A DNA stretch of 51,286 nt, taken from Caulobacter endophyticus (lineage in GTDB: Bacteria; Pseudomonadota; Alphaproteobacteria; Caulobacterales; Caulobacteraceae). Below are positions 6,848 through 15,315 of the stretch, one piece after another; position 1 is the first letter of the stretch, and each line of letters begins with the position of its first letter. The notes under the pieces were generated by a model. That model saw only the letters and a program-made list of their open reading frames with translations. It was not told where the DNA came from and made no database searches. The stretch lies in the NCBI RefSeq assembly GCF_029543245.1, contig NZ_JARQWV010000034.1, positions 1 to 51,286 of the forward strand. Direction: 5' to 3'. Position numbers and translations under genes: made by a program.

Positions 6848-7744
6848 TCAAGCCGCGCGCAGGGTCTCGGCCAGCAGGCGACCTTCGGCGGCGCGGCTGG
6901 AGCCGGCCCGCCAGGCCACGACGATCTCGCGGGTCGACTGGGCGGTGGCCAGCGGCCGCACGGTCACCGGCGCGTTCTCGGCCAGGCCCGCCTGCACGGC
7001 CATGGCCGGTAGGAACGACACGCCCAGGCCCGAGCCGATCATCTGCACCAGGGTTGGCAAAGACGTGGCCGCGAAGCTCTCCTCGTCGCCGACGCCCTTG
7101 GGCGGCTCCAGTCCGCAGGCGGCCAGGGCGTGGTCGCGCAGGCAGTGGCCGTCTTCCAGCAGGATAACGTCCTGGCCGTCCAGGCTGGCCGGGTCGACCC
7201 TGTCCTGCATGGCCATCGGGTGGTTGGCGGGGGCGGCGGCCAGCAGTTCGTCGTGCTCCACGTGGGCCCAGTCCAGGCCGGTCATGTCGTAGGGCAAGGC
7301 GATCAGGGCCGCGTCCAGCGAGCCGGCCTTCAGCGAGGCGATCAGGCGCTGGGTCAGGTCCTCGCGCAGGAACAGGCGCAGCTTGGGGAACTGATCGCGC
7401 AGCATCGGCAGGGCGCGCGGCAGGAGGTACGGCGCCACGGTCGGGATCACCCCCAGGCGGAAGCGCCCGGCCAGCGGCTGTCCCGCCCCGCGCGCGGCCT
7501 GCACCAGGTCTTCGGTCTGGGCCAGGATCGAAGTCGCCCGGCGCACGGCCTCCTGGCCGGCGGCGGTCAGGATCACGCCCGAGCGCGCGCGATCCACCAC
7601 CGGTGCGCCGAGGATCTTCTCCAGTTCCTGGATCCCCGCTGACAGCGTCGGCTGGGTGACGTAGCAGGCCTCGGCCGCCCGGCTGAACGAGCCGTGCTCG
7701 GACAGGAGCTTCAGGTACTGCATCTGGCGAAGGGTCGGGAGCAT
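6848..7744 (-). CDS. oxyR: Hydrogen peroxide sensor OxyR (LysR family)
   Basis: A 298-residue LysR-type activator. The N-terminal HTH is 'GSFSRAAEACYVTQPTLSAGIQELEK'. The redox switch is clear: Cys201 and Cys210 in GHCLRDHALAAC match the E. coli OxyR pair Cys199/Cys208 in spacing and context. Peroxide would form a disulfide and activate antioxidant genes. No catalase or peroxidase gene lies beside it here, so its targets are elsewhere. ATG 7744 fits the usual OxyR start (MLPTLRQMQYL). Confidence 0.93.
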   Translation of the reverse strand: MLPTLRQMQYLKLLSEHGSFSRAAEACYVTQPTLSAGIQELEKILGAPVVDRARSGVILTAAGQEAVRRATSILAQTEDLVQAARGAGQPLAGRFRLGVIPTVAPYLLPRALPMLRDQFPKLRLFLREDLTQRLIASLKAGSLDAALIALPYDMTGLDWAHVEHDELLAAAPANHPMAMQDRVDPASLDGQDVILLEDGHCLRDHALAACGLEPPKGVGDEESFAATSLPTLVQMIGSGLGVSFLPAMAVQAGLAENAPVTVRPLATAQSTREIVVAWRAGSSRAAEGRLLAETLRAA

Positions 7745-7820
7745 GGCTCTGATATAGGCTGTCTCTATCGAAACAGCAAAAGCAATCGAGGCGGTTTTCG
7801 GGGTGGGCGGCTGGGCGCCT

Positions 7821-8687
7821 CTACAGCGACGCCTTCACCGCTTTTGCGAACGCCGCGCCGTGGTCGTGGGCGTGCTGCAGGAAGAGGTCCGGCTCGATGA
7901 TCTCCAGTTCCATCAGCTGCGGGGTGTGGTCGAGACCCCGGATCAGGTCGATGCGGGCATAGGTCAGCGGCCGGGCCAGCGCGTCCAGAACCATATGGGC
8001 CGCATGCAGCGCCTCGGGCTCGGGCGCGATCTCGCTGACCTTGCCGCCGAACTGGGGCTGCACCCGGAAGTCGCCGGGAACGGCGACCTTGGTCACCGCG
8101 TGGCTGAAGGCGCCGTCGAAGAAGAACAGCGACAGCTCGCCCTCCTCGCCCACCGCCGGCAGGAACGGCTGGATAAGGGCCGGGCCGGTCGGGGCGTCGG
8201 TCAGGTCCGGGTCGCGACCAAGCTTCACCGTGCGGTGCGAGCCGCCCGAGACCTGCGGCTTGGCGACGACGAGGTCGACCTGGAAGCGCTCGCGCGCCTG
8301 AGCGACGGCCTCGGGCGTCACCTTGTCGAGGGTGATGGTCGGCACCACGGGCGCGCCCTTGGCGGCCAGTTCGGCAAGATAGGTCTTGGCGGTGTTCCAG
8401 CGCAGCAGGTCGGGCGGGTTGGCGGTCCGCACACCGGCGGCCTCCAGGGCGTCGAGGCGCGCGTACCATTCGGGCTCGCGGTGGTGATAGCCCCAGCTGA
8501 GCAGAGGCAGGACGATCTCCTGCCCGCCGGCCTCGACCGGATCGGTCCAGGACCGCGAGGCGACCGACAGGCCCTGGGCCCGCAGCGGCGCGGCCAGGCG
8601 TTCGAACAGCGGCGGCCAGCTCTGGGCGAAGCGCGGCTCGTCGGCGGCGGGAACCAGGATCAGGACGTCGGGCTGGGTGATGCTCAT
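7821..8687 (-). CDS. ATP-grasp domain protein (RimK-like)
   Basis: A 288-residue protein resembling the RimK/glutathione-synthase-like ATP-grasp superfamily (COG0189 type). Evidence is the 'WNTAKTYLAELAAKGAPVVPT' entry to the ATP fold, 'VVAKPQVSGGSHRTVKL' for phosphate binding, and the C-terminal 'YARIDLIRGL...LMELEIIEPDLFL', which holds the metal-binding Asp and Glu residues. Substrate unknown; it ligates a carboxylate to an amine or thiol. I chose ATG 8687 (MSITQPDVLIL) because the upstream extension is proline/arginine filler. Monocistronic. Confidence 0.78.
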   Translation of the reverse strand: MSITQPDVLILVPAADEPRFAQSWPPLFERLAAPLRAQGLSVASRSWTDPVEAGGQEIVLPLLSWGYHHREPEWYARLDALEAAGVRTANPPDLLRWNTAKTYLAELAAKGAPVVPTITLDKVTPEAVAQARERFQVDLVVAKPQVSGGSHRTVKLGRDPDLTDAPTGPALIQPFLPAVGEEGELSLFFFDGAFSHAVTKVAVPGDFRVQPQFGGKVSEIAPEPEALHAAHMVLDALARPLTYARIDLIRGLDHTPQLMELEIIEPDLFLQHAHDHGAAFAKAVKASL

Positions 8688-8724
8688 GCCCCAAGGGTTA
8701 GAAAGCCGCGGGGCGCGGGGCAAG

Positions 8725-8769
8725 GCCTGCGTCGCCCCAAGCCTGCGTCGCCCAAGCCTACGTTGCCAG
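8725..8769. repeat. Three tandem 15-bp repeats upstream of the PfkB gene
   Basis: Units GCCTGCGTCGCCCCAA (8725-8740), GCCTGCGTCGCCCAA (8741-8755) and the decayed GCCTACGTTGCCAG (8756-8769) follow one another directly. They lie in the gap between the ATP-grasp gene and the PfkB kinase. This could be replication slippage or a set of protein sites at about 1.5-turn spacing. Confidence 0.6.
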
Positions 8770-8826
8770 CGCCCTCCCCTTCCTTTACTTGCGGTCGGTC
8801 AATCCTCCCGGAACACACGAGCAGCC

Positions 8827-9816
8827 ATGACCGCCCTCTACGACGTCGCCGCCATCGGTAACGCCATCGTCGACGTGATCGCCCAGTGCGACGACGCCTT
8901 CCTCGACGCCCAAGGCCTGGTGAAGGGCTCGATGGCGCTGATCGACACGACCCGCGCCGCCAGCCTGTACGACTCCATGGCGGCCGGCATCGAGGCTTCG
9001 GGCGGCAGCGCGGCCAACACCCTGGCCGGCGTGGCCAGCTTCGGCGGCAAGGCCGCCTTCATCGGCAAGGTCGCCGACGACCAGCTGGGCCGGGTGTTCA
9101 CCCACGACATGCGCGCCATCGGCGGCGTCTTCACCACCTCGCCTCTGGTCGGCGGCCCGGCCACGGCCCAGTGCCTGATCAACGTCACTCCGGACGCCCA
9201 GCGCACCATGTCGACCTACCTGGGCGCCTGCGTCGAACTGACCGCCGCCGATGTCGACCAGGCGATCATCGAAGGCGCCCAGTACGCCTATCTCGAAGGC
9301 TATCTGTTCGACCCGCTGGAAGCTCGCCGCGCCTTCGCCAAGGCCGCGGCCCTGTCGCACGGCGCCGGGCGCAAGATCGCCATCACCCTGTCGGACAGCT
9401 TCGTCGTCGACCGTCACCGCGAGGCCCTGCTCGGCTTCGTCGAGACCCAGTGCGACATCGTCTTCGCCAATGCCTCCGAGGTGTGCGCCCTCTTCCAGAC
9501 CGACGACTTCGACGCCGCCGTCAAGGAACTGGGCAAGCGGGTCGAGATCGCCGCCGTCACCCGGAGCGAAAAGGGTTCGGTGATCGCCTCGGGCGAGCAC
9601 TTCCACGAAATCTCGGCCTTCCCCGTGGAAAAAGTCGTGGACACGACGGGCGCGGGCGACCAATACGCCGCAGGTTTCCTCTACGGCCTCTCCCAGGGGC
9701 GCTCGCTGGCCGACTGCGGCAAGCTGGGCTCGCTGGCCGCCGCCGAGGTCATCGCCCACTACGGTCCGCGTCCGCAGGTCAAGCTGCGCGACCTGGCCGC
9801 CCAGAACGGACTCTAA
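8827..9816 (+). CDS. PfkB family carbohydrate/nucleoside kinase (adenosine kinase-like)
   Basis: A 329-residue ribokinase-fold enzyme. Signature 1 appears as the GGSAANTLAGVASFGGKAAFIG region (~59-80). Signature 2 is VVDTTGAGDQYAAGFLYG, whose Asp in GAGD is the catalytic base. The 'YDVAAIGNAIVDVIAQCDD' start and the long middle region resemble adenosine kinase-like alphaproteobacterial members, but substrate cannot be fixed by eye. ATG 8827 follows CGAGCAGCC. It precedes hisB by 37 bp, so read-through into the histidine genes is possible. Confidence 0.88.
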   Translation: MTALYDVAAIGNAIVDVIAQCDDAFLDAQGLVKGSMALIDTTRAASLYDSMAAGIEASGGSAANTLAGVASFGGKAAFIGKVADDQLGRVFTHDMRAIGGVFTTSPLVGGPATAQCLINVTPDAQRTMSTYLGACVELTAADVDQAIIEGAQYAYLEGYLFDPLEARRAFAKAAALSHGAGRKIAITLSDSFVVDRHREALLGFVETQCDIVFANASEVCALFQTDDFDAAVKELGKRVEIAAVTRSEKGSVIASGEHFHEISAFPVEKVVDTTGAGDQYAAGFLYGLSQGRSLADCGKLGSLAAAEVIAHYGPRPQVKLRDLAAQNGL

Positions 9817-9853
9817 CCACCCCAAGGTCTTCACCGACCTTCAAGGACGAAGC

Positions 9854-10444
9854 ATGGCCCGCACCGCTGAAGTGGTCCGCGAGACGAAAGAGACCCAGAT
9901 CCGGGTCTGGATCGATCTCGACGGGACCGGCGCCTCGACGATCTCCACCGGCATCGGTTTCTACGACCATATGCTGGAGAGCTTCGCGCGGCACGGCGGC
10001 TTCGACCTGAAGATCGAGACCAAGGGCGACCTGCACATCGACATGCACCACACGGTGGAAGACACCGGGATCGTGCTGGGTCAGGCGATCAACAAGGCGC
10101 TGGATGGCTTCAAGGGCATCCGGCGCTTTGGCCACGCCTATATCCCGATGGACGAGACCCTGACGCGCTGCGCCATCGACCTGTCCAATCGGGCCTATCT
10201 GATCTGGAAGGTCGAGTTCAAGCGCCCCAAGGTCGGCGAGATGGACACCGAGCTCTTCAAGGAGTTCCACCACGCCTTCGCCATGAACTGCGGCGCGTGC
10301 ATCCATCTCGAGACGCTCTACGGCGACAACACCCACCACGTGGCGGAAAGCGGCTTCAAGGCCCTGGCCCGCGCCCTGCGCCAGGCGGTGGAGTTCGACC
10401 CGAAGACCGGCGGCCAAGCGCCGTCGACCAAGGGCGTGCTGTAA
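9854..10444 (+). CDS. hisB: Imidazoleglycerol-phosphate dehydratase
   Basis: A 196-residue enzyme that dehydrates imidazole glycerol phosphate to imidazole acetol phosphate in histidine synthesis. Metal-binding histidine motifs are visible: DHMLESFARHGGFDL, DLHIDMHHTVEDTGI and ALRQAVEFDP near the C-terminus. It is the short monofunctional form, without the phosphatase domain found in E. coli HisB. It opens the hisBHAFE run, followed after 10 bp by hisH. Confidence 0.97.
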   Translation: MARTAEVVRETKETQIRVWIDLDGTGASTISTGIGFYDHMLESFARHGGFDLKIETKGDLHIDMHHTVEDTGIVLGQAINKALDGFKGIRRFGHAYIPMDETLTRCAIDLSNRAYLIWKVEFKRPKVGEMDTELFKEFHHAFAMNCGACIHLETLYGDNTHHVAESGFKALARALRQAVEFDPKTGGQAPSTKGVL

Positions 10445-10454
10445 GGCTCATACC

Positions 10455-11096
10455 ATGCAGACCCTCGCCCTGATCGACTACGGGTCGGGCAACCTGCGAT
10501 CGGCGGAGAAGGCCTTGAAAGAGGCCGCCCGCCGGCGTGGCGTCGCCACCGACATCGTCGTCACCACCGATCCCGCCATCGTGGCCAAGGCCGACCGGGT
10601 GTTCCTGCCCGGCGTCGGCGCCTTCGCCTCGTGCCGCGCGGGCCTCGACGCCTCGGGCGTCTACGAGGCCATGAACGAGGCCGTGCACCAGCGCGGCGCG
10701 CCGTTCATGGGCATCTGCGTCGGCCACCAGCTGCTGGCCACCGAAGGTCTCGAGTTCGGCGTCACGCCGGGCCTCGACTGGATCGGCGGCCAGGTGAAGA
10801 AGCTCGCCCCGTCCGACCCGTCGCTGACCATCCCGCACATGGGCTGGAACGCGATCGCCTTTTCGCGCGCTCATGCCCTGTTTACGGGCATCGAGGACGG
10901 CGCCCACATGTACTACGCCAATTCCTTCGCGCTCGACGCGGCCGATCCGGCCGACGTGGTGGCGACCAGCGACCACGGCGGCGCCTTCGTCGCGGCGGTG
11001 GCCAAGGGGAATGTCGCGGGCGTACAATTCCACCCTGAAAAATCACAAGCCGCGGGGCTCACCCTGCTCGCCAACTTCCTGGAATGGCGCCCATGA
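10455..11096 (+). CDS. hisH: Imidazole glycerol phosphate synthase, glutamine amidotransferase subunit
   Basis: A 213-residue glutaminase subunit that supplies ammonia to HisF. The nucleophile is Cys88 in FMGICVGHQLL, and the His-Glu pair is in VQFHPEKSQ near the C-terminus. The start 'MQTLALIDYGSGNLRSAEKAL' is classical. Its TGA overlaps the hisA ATG (ATGA at 11093-11096), which suggests translational coupling. Confidence 0.97.
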   Translation: MQTLALIDYGSGNLRSAEKALKEAARRRGVATDIVVTTDPAIVAKADRVFLPGVGAFASCRAGLDASGVYEAMNEAVHQRGAPFMGICVGHQLLATEGLEFGVTPGLDWIGGQVKKLAPSDPSLTIPHMGWNAIAFSRAHALFTGIEDGAHMYYANSFALDAADPADVVATSDHGGAFVAAVAKGNVAGVQFHPEKSQAAGLTLLANFLEWRP

Positions 11097-11818
11097 TCCT
11101 CTATCCCGCCATCGACCTGAAGGACGGCCAGTGCGTGCGTCTGCTGCACGGCGACATGGACAAGGCCACGGTCTTCAACAACAGCCCGGCCGACCAGGCC
11201 CAGCGCTTCGTCAAGGACGGCTTCTCGTGGCTGCACGTCGTTGACCTGAACGGCGCCATCGAGGGCAAGTCGGTCAACACGGCCGCGGTGCAGTCGATCC
11301 TGGAGTCGATCTCGATCCCGGTGCAGCTGGGCGGCGGCATCCGCACGCTCGAAGGCATCGAGGCCTGGATCGAGGCCGGCGTCTCGCGCGTCATCCTCGG
11401 CACCGTCGCCGTCCACGATCCGGAGCTGGTCCGCAAGGCCGCCCGCCTGTGGCCCGAGCAGATCGCCGTGGCCGTCGACGTGCGGGACGGCAAGGTCGCC
11501 ATCGACGGCTGGACCGGCCTGTCGGACATCGACGCCATCACCCTGGGCAAGCGCTTCGAGGACGTGGGCGTGGCCGCCCTGATTGTCACCGACATCAGCC
11601 GCGACGGCGCCCTCACCGGCGTCAATGTCGAAGGCGTGGGCGAACTGGCCGACGCCGTCTCGATCCCGGTCATCGCCTCCGGTGGCGTGGCGGCAGTCGC
11701 CGATATCGAGCGCCTCAAGGCCCGTAAGGGCGTCGAGATCGCCGGGGCCATCCTGGGCCGCTCGCTCTACGCCGGCACCATCAAGCCGGCCGAAGCGCTG
11801 GTCGCGGCGGCCGCCTGA
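11093..11818 (+). CDS. hisA: Phosphoribosylformimino-5-aminoimidazole carboxamide ribotide isomerase
   Basis: A 241-residue TIM barrel that isomerises ProFAR to PRFAR. The two phosphate-binding half-barrels and catalytic aspartates are visible: AIDLKDGQCVRL with Asp8, and VTDISRDGALTG in the second half. I chose ATG 11093 (MILYPAIDLKDG) over one three codons upstream because it gives the usual N-terminus and the ATGA overlap with hisH. Confidence 0.96.
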   Translation: MILYPAIDLKDGQCVRLLHGDMDKATVFNNSPADQAQRFVKDGFSWLHVVDLNGAIEGKSVNTAAVQSILESISIPVQLGGGIRTLEGIEAWIEAGVSRVILGTVAVHDPELVRKAARLWPEQIAVAVDVRDGKVAIDGWTGLSDIDAITLGKRFEDVGVAALIVTDISRDGALTGVNVEGVGELADAVSIPVIASGGVAAVADIERLKARKGVEIAGAILGRSLYAGTIKPAEALVAAAA

Positions 11819-12600
11819 TGCTGAAGACCCGGATCATCCCTTGCCTCGACGTCAAGGACGGCCGGGTCGTCAAGGGCGTCAACTTCGTCGACCTGCGCGA
11901 CGCCGGTGATCCGGTCGAACAGGCCGCCGCCTATGACGCGGCCGGCGCCGACGAGCTGATGTTCCTCGACATCACCGCCTCCAGCGAGGGCCGCGGCCTG
12001 ATCCTGGATGTGATATCGCGCACCGCCGAGGTCTGCTTCATGCCCGTCTCGGTGGGCGGCGGCGTGCGCCAGGTGTCCGACATGCGTCGCCTGCTGCTGG
12101 CCGGGGCCGACAAGGTCTCGACCAACACCGCCGCCGTCGAGAACCCCGACCTGATCGCCGCCGGCGCCGACGCCTTCGGCGCCCAGTGCGTGGTGGTGGC
12201 CATCGACGCCAAGGCCCGTCCCGACGGCTCGGGCTGGAACGTCTGGACCTATGGCGGCCGCAAGGACACCGGCCTCGACGTCGTCGACTGGGCCGCCAAG
12301 GTGGTCGAGCGCGGCGCGGGCGAGATCCTGCTGACCTCGATGGACCGCGACGGCGCCAAGATCGGCTACGACATCCCTCTGCTCCAGGCGGTGACAGGCG
12401 CGGTCAATGTGCCGGTGATCGCCTCGGGCGGCGCCGGCAAGACCGAGCACCTGGTCGAAGCCGCCCGCGACGGCCACGCCGCCGCCGTGCTGGCCGCATC
12501 GATCTTCCACTTCGGCGAGATCTCGATCGGCGAGGCCAAGCAGGCCATGGCCGCCGCCGGCGTGCCGGTGCGCCTGGACCCTGCGAGAACCGCCGCATGA
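11818..12600 (+). CDS. hisF: Imidazole glycerol phosphate synthase, cyclase subunit
   Basis: A 260-residue TIM-barrel partner of HisH that forms imidazole glycerol phosphate and AICAR. 'RIIPCLDVKDGRVVKGVNF' carries catalytic Asp11, and the mid-barrel VVVAIDAK region carries the second aspartate. The ATG shares one base with the hisA stop (TGATG), and the TGA overlaps the hisE ATG. Length is standard. Confidence 0.97.
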   Translation: MLKTRIIPCLDVKDGRVVKGVNFVDLRDAGDPVEQAAAYDAAGADELMFLDITASSEGRGLILDVISRTAEVCFMPVSVGGGVRQVSDMRRLLLAGADKVSTNTAAVENPDLIAAGADAFGAQCVVVAIDAKARPDGSGWNVWTYGGRKDTGLDVVDWAAKVVERGAGEILLTSMDRDGAKIGYDIPLLQAVTGAVNVPVIASGGAGKTEHLVEAARDGHAAAVLAASIFHFGEISIGEAKQAMAAAGVPVRLDPARTAA

Positions 12601-12920
12601 GCCGCCTGTTCGAGGTCCTGGAGCGGCTGGCCGCCACGGTCGAGAGCCGCAAGGGCGGCGACCCCACGGCGTCCTACACCGCCAAGCTGCTGAACGACCC
12701 GGCCCTGGCCGCCAAGAAGCTGGGCGAGGAAGCCGTCGAGACGGTGATCGCCGCCGTCGCGCAGGGGCCTGAAGCCCTGGCCTCGGAAAGCGCCGACCTG
12801 CTCTATCACTGGCTGGCCCTGATGGCCGCCTCGGGCGTCCCGCTCGACGCCGTCGCCGAGAAGCTGGAAGCCCGCGAGGGTACCTCGGGGCACGCCGAGA
12901 AGGCGTCGCGGGGCGGCTGA
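12597..12920 (+). CDS. hisE: Phosphoribosyl-ATP pyrophosphatase
   Basis: A 107-residue all-alpha NTP pyrophosphatase that hydrolyses PR-ATP to PR-AMP in the second step of histidine synthesis. The motifs 'YTAKLLNDPALAAKKLGEEAVETVIAA' and ESADLLYHWLALMA hold the Glu/Asp metal ligands. It is the stand-alone HisE form rather than a HisIE fusion; no hisI lies here. The ATG overlaps the hisF stop (ATGA). It ends the histidine run, and no clear terminator was seen after it. Confidence 0.95.
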   Translation: MSRLFEVLERLAATVESRKGGDPTASYTAKLLNDPALAAKKLGEEAVETVIAAVAQGPEALASESADLLYHWLALMAASGVPLDAVAEKLEAREGTSGHAEKASRGG

Positions 12921-12950
12921 CCTCTCAGCTGCCGGCGCCTGTCGGACCTT

Positions 12951-13520
12951 TCAGGTATCCGTCGTCACCTCATCCCACGCAGCGCCGTCGTAGCCGATCA
13001 CCCAGTTGATCGCATGGTGGCGCTCCTGAACGATCTCGATATCGACCGGGATCGCGGGAGCCATGCCGGTCAGCTTGGCGTTCCTGGCTTCCCAATGGTG
13101 GCCCAGCAGTTCGTCCGCCTTGGTGATCAACGCCTCGTCGGATCGCAGCTTGGCGTTGGCGATAAAGCTCGCGGTGTCCACGTCAGCAAACGGCGGAAGC
13201 AGATCCTGAAAGACAGCGGGGTCATATTGCTGGTCGGAAGGCGGCAGTTCGCTCACCTCGCCAAGCGCCCAGCAAAGCACGGCCAGCCGTTCGGATAGCC
13301 ATCCGCTGTCGATCAACTGCTGACGCGGCGGCGTCGAGGTCGCCAGAAATCGATCCTCCGATGGCGAAAGATCGGCGCTGACGCCCGTCTCTTTCAGCCA
13401 GTCCAGAACGTCGCTTCTCGGAGCGCCGAGGGCCACCCCGACAACCGAGAATAACGCCAACGCTCTCCTGGCGACCTCTTCGGGCGACCGAATGACATCG
13501 GGTGAAAACTCATCTGCCAT
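12951..13520 (-). CDS. DUF4272 family protein
   Basis: A 189-residue soluble protein with the DUF4272 pattern: 'RSPEEVARRALALFSVVGVA', then SPSEDRFLAT, 'WLSERLAVLCWALGEVSELP', and the C-terminal 'ERHHAINWVIGYDGAAWDEVTTDT'. Function unknown; family members are often found near immunity or accessory genes. Codon use is a little less GC-rich than the his genes beside it, a mild hint of acquisition. It points toward and converges with hisE. Confidence 0.75.
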   Translation of the reverse strand: MADEFSPDVIRSPEEVARRALALFSVVGVALGAPRSDVLDWLKETGVSADLSPSEDRFLATSTPPRQQLIDSGWLSERLAVLCWALGEVSELPPSDQQYDPAVFQDLLPPFADVDTASFIANAKLRSDEALITKADELLGHHWEARNAKLTGMAPAIPVDIEIVQERHHAINWVIGYDGAAWDEVTTDT

Positions 13521-13583
13521 GTCGCCATGGTGGAGCTTGGAAACGGCCGATGCAATGGCGGCTTCCCTCCCCCTGGCCGGCGC

Positions 13584-14159
13584 TCAACCCTTCCGCTTCA
13601 GCGCCACGTAGAGCGCCCCCTCGCCGCCGTGTCGCTGATCCGCTTGCGACACCCCGGCGATCATTTCGCGCAGGGTCGGATCGGCCAGCCATTCGGGCGT
13701 GCGCTGGCGCAGGACGCCGTGACCGACCTTGCCCTTGCCGGTGATCACCAGCACCGCCCGGTGACCCTCGTCCCAGGCGCGGCGGATGAACCGTTCCAGC
13801 GTGGCGCGGGCCTGGTCCTGGTCGAGACCGTGCATGTCCAGCCGCGCGCCGATCGGGTCGTGCGCCTTGACGATGCGCCGGCGACGGTTGGGCTCGATGC
13901 CCTCGGGCGGCGGCTTGGGCGCGGGCTTCGCCTTCAGCGCCTTGATCTCGGACGGATCGATGCGCAGCGGCGCCACCGAGGCCAGGTGGGTCGGAGGCTC
14001 GACGTCGGCGGCGTGGGCCAGGAGTTCGGCCTTGCCGGGACGGATACGGGCCTTGTCGCGCATCTTCAGCGCCTTTTCAGGCGCGCGCCCCGTCACCGTC
14101 GAGGCCACCAGCCGCCAGAGGCGCTGGCCATCGTCATCCGGCGGCCGCCGCTTGCTCAT
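13584..14159 (-). CDS. Smr domain protein
   Basis: A 191-residue protein with a C-terminal Smr (small MutS-related) nuclease-like domain at about 100-190: 'RLDMHGLDQDQARATLERFI', VLVITGKGKVGHGVLR and a terminal HGGEGALYVALKRK. The N-terminal half is basic, proline-rich and probably flexible. Smr domains bind or nick RNA/DNA; free-standing proteins of this type have been linked to RNA cleavage on stalled ribosomes, but the role here is not established. It starts 4 bp after the mltA stop and is the last gene of the Tim44-mltA-smr operon. Confidence 0.9.
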   Translation of the reverse strand: MSKRRPPDDDGQRLWRLVASTVTGRAPEKALKMRDKARIRPGKAELLAHAADVEPPTHLASVAPLRIDPSEIKALKAKPAPKPPPEGIEPNRRRRIVKAHDPIGARLDMHGLDQDQARATLERFIRRAWDEGHRAVLVITGKGKVGHGVLRQRTPEWLADPTLREMIAGVSQADQRHGGEGALYVALKRKG

Positions 14160-14163
14160 GGTG

Positions 14164-15315
14164 CTAGGGCTGGGGCTGGGGGACCAGCCGCCACAGGCGC
14201 AGGTCGTGGCGCACGCGGCCGGCCTCGGTTCCGGCCGCCTGGCCGGTGCCGATGTAGAGGTCGGCGCGGACCTGGCCCTTGATCGCCCCGCCGGTGTCCA
14301 GCGCCACCACGGCGCGGCGATAGGTCGGGAAGGCGCCGGCCAGCTTCGGGGCGCTGGCGTCGATCCAGAAGAGGCCGCCCATGGCGTGCTGGCTGGGGTC
14401 GACGGCGATGGCGCGGCCGGCCGGCAGCGGCACGTTGGCCGCGCCCGTTGCCTGGCGGCCGTCGTCGGGCAGGGTCTGGAAGAAGATGTAGCGCGGGTTC
14501 AGTTGCATGATCGCATCGGCCCTGGGGCCGCGATTGGCCGCCAGCCAGCCGCGGATCGCCTCGCCCGAGGTGTTGCCGTCGCTCAGCAGGCCCTGGTCGC
14601 GCATGGCCGTGGCGATGCCGACGAAGGGCTTGCCGTTGTGGGCGGCGAAGGCCGCGCGCACGCGGCGGCCGTCGGGCAGGGTCAGCACGCCCGAGCCCTG
14701 GATCTGCAGGAAAAAGAGGTCCTCGGGCCGCATCCAGGCCAGCGGCCGGTCCAGCGGCGAGGCCTCGATGGCGGCGCGGTCGTCATAGGGCACGAAGGTC
14801 GCGCCGGCGACGCGGCCGGCCACGGTCTTGCCCTTCAGGCTGGGGTCGAAGGCGCCGAGGTCGAGCATGGCCAGGTCGGCCGGCCGGCCGCGCATCGGGG
14901 CGCTGAACTCGGCCGAGCGCGACATGCGCGCCTCGTACTCAGGAGCGAAATAGGCGGTCAGCAGGCCCTGGCCGGCGACGGCCTCGGGACGGAAGTTGGC
15001 TTCCAGGAACTGGCGGGCCCGGGCGTCGTCGACCGGGCCGGCGGCCTTGGCCCGGCGGCAGACCTCGGCCGTGGCCGGATCCTTGGCGACGCCGCAGGTC
15101 TCGCGGAAGGCCTGAAGGGCGGCGGCGTGGTCTTCCTCGTTCCAGCCTTGCAGCGCCGCGAAGCTGGCCGGCGACGGCGTCGTCGGCGGCTGCGGAGCAG
15201 GCTTGGTGGGCGTCGTCGGCGGCGTGGTCGGGGTGACGGGCGGCGGCGGCGCGGTCGTCGTACAGGCGGCCAGCACCAGGGCGGCCGCCGCGATCGTCAG
15301 GACGGAACGCAACAT
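14164..15315 (-). CDS. mltA: Membrane-bound lytic murein transglycosylase A
   Basis: A 383-residue peptidoglycan-cleaving lipoprotein. The signal ends in a lipobox (LVLAAC, Cys17) and is followed by a Pro/Thr-rich linker of about 30 residues. The MltA barrel follows ('GLLTAYFAPEYEARMSRS', 'RPEDLFFLQIQGSGVLTL'), then the C-terminal 3D domain with 'ALDTGGAIKGQVRADLYIGTG', whose aspartate is catalytic. I chose ATG 15315 because it overlaps the Tim44-like stop (TGATG). It acts in cell-wall turnover at the outer membrane. Confidence 0.93.
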   Translation of the reverse strand: MLRSVLTIAAAALVLAACTTTAPPPPVTPTTPPTTPTKPAPQPPTTPSPASFAALQGWNEEDHAAALQAFRETCGVAKDPATAEVCRRAKAAGPVDDARARQFLEANFRPEAVAGQGLLTAYFAPEYEARMSRSAEFSAPMRGRPADLAMLDLGAFDPSLKGKTVAGRVAGATFVPYDDRAAIEASPLDRPLAWMRPEDLFFLQIQGSGVLTLPDGRRVRAAFAAHNGKPFVGIATAMRDQGLLSDGNTSGEAIRGWLAANRGPRADAIMQLNPRYIFFQTLPDDGRQATGAANVPLPAGRAIAVDPSQHAMGGLFWIDASAPKLAGAFPTYRRAVVALDTGGAIKGQVRADLYIGTGQAAGTEAGRVRHDLRLWRLVPQPQP

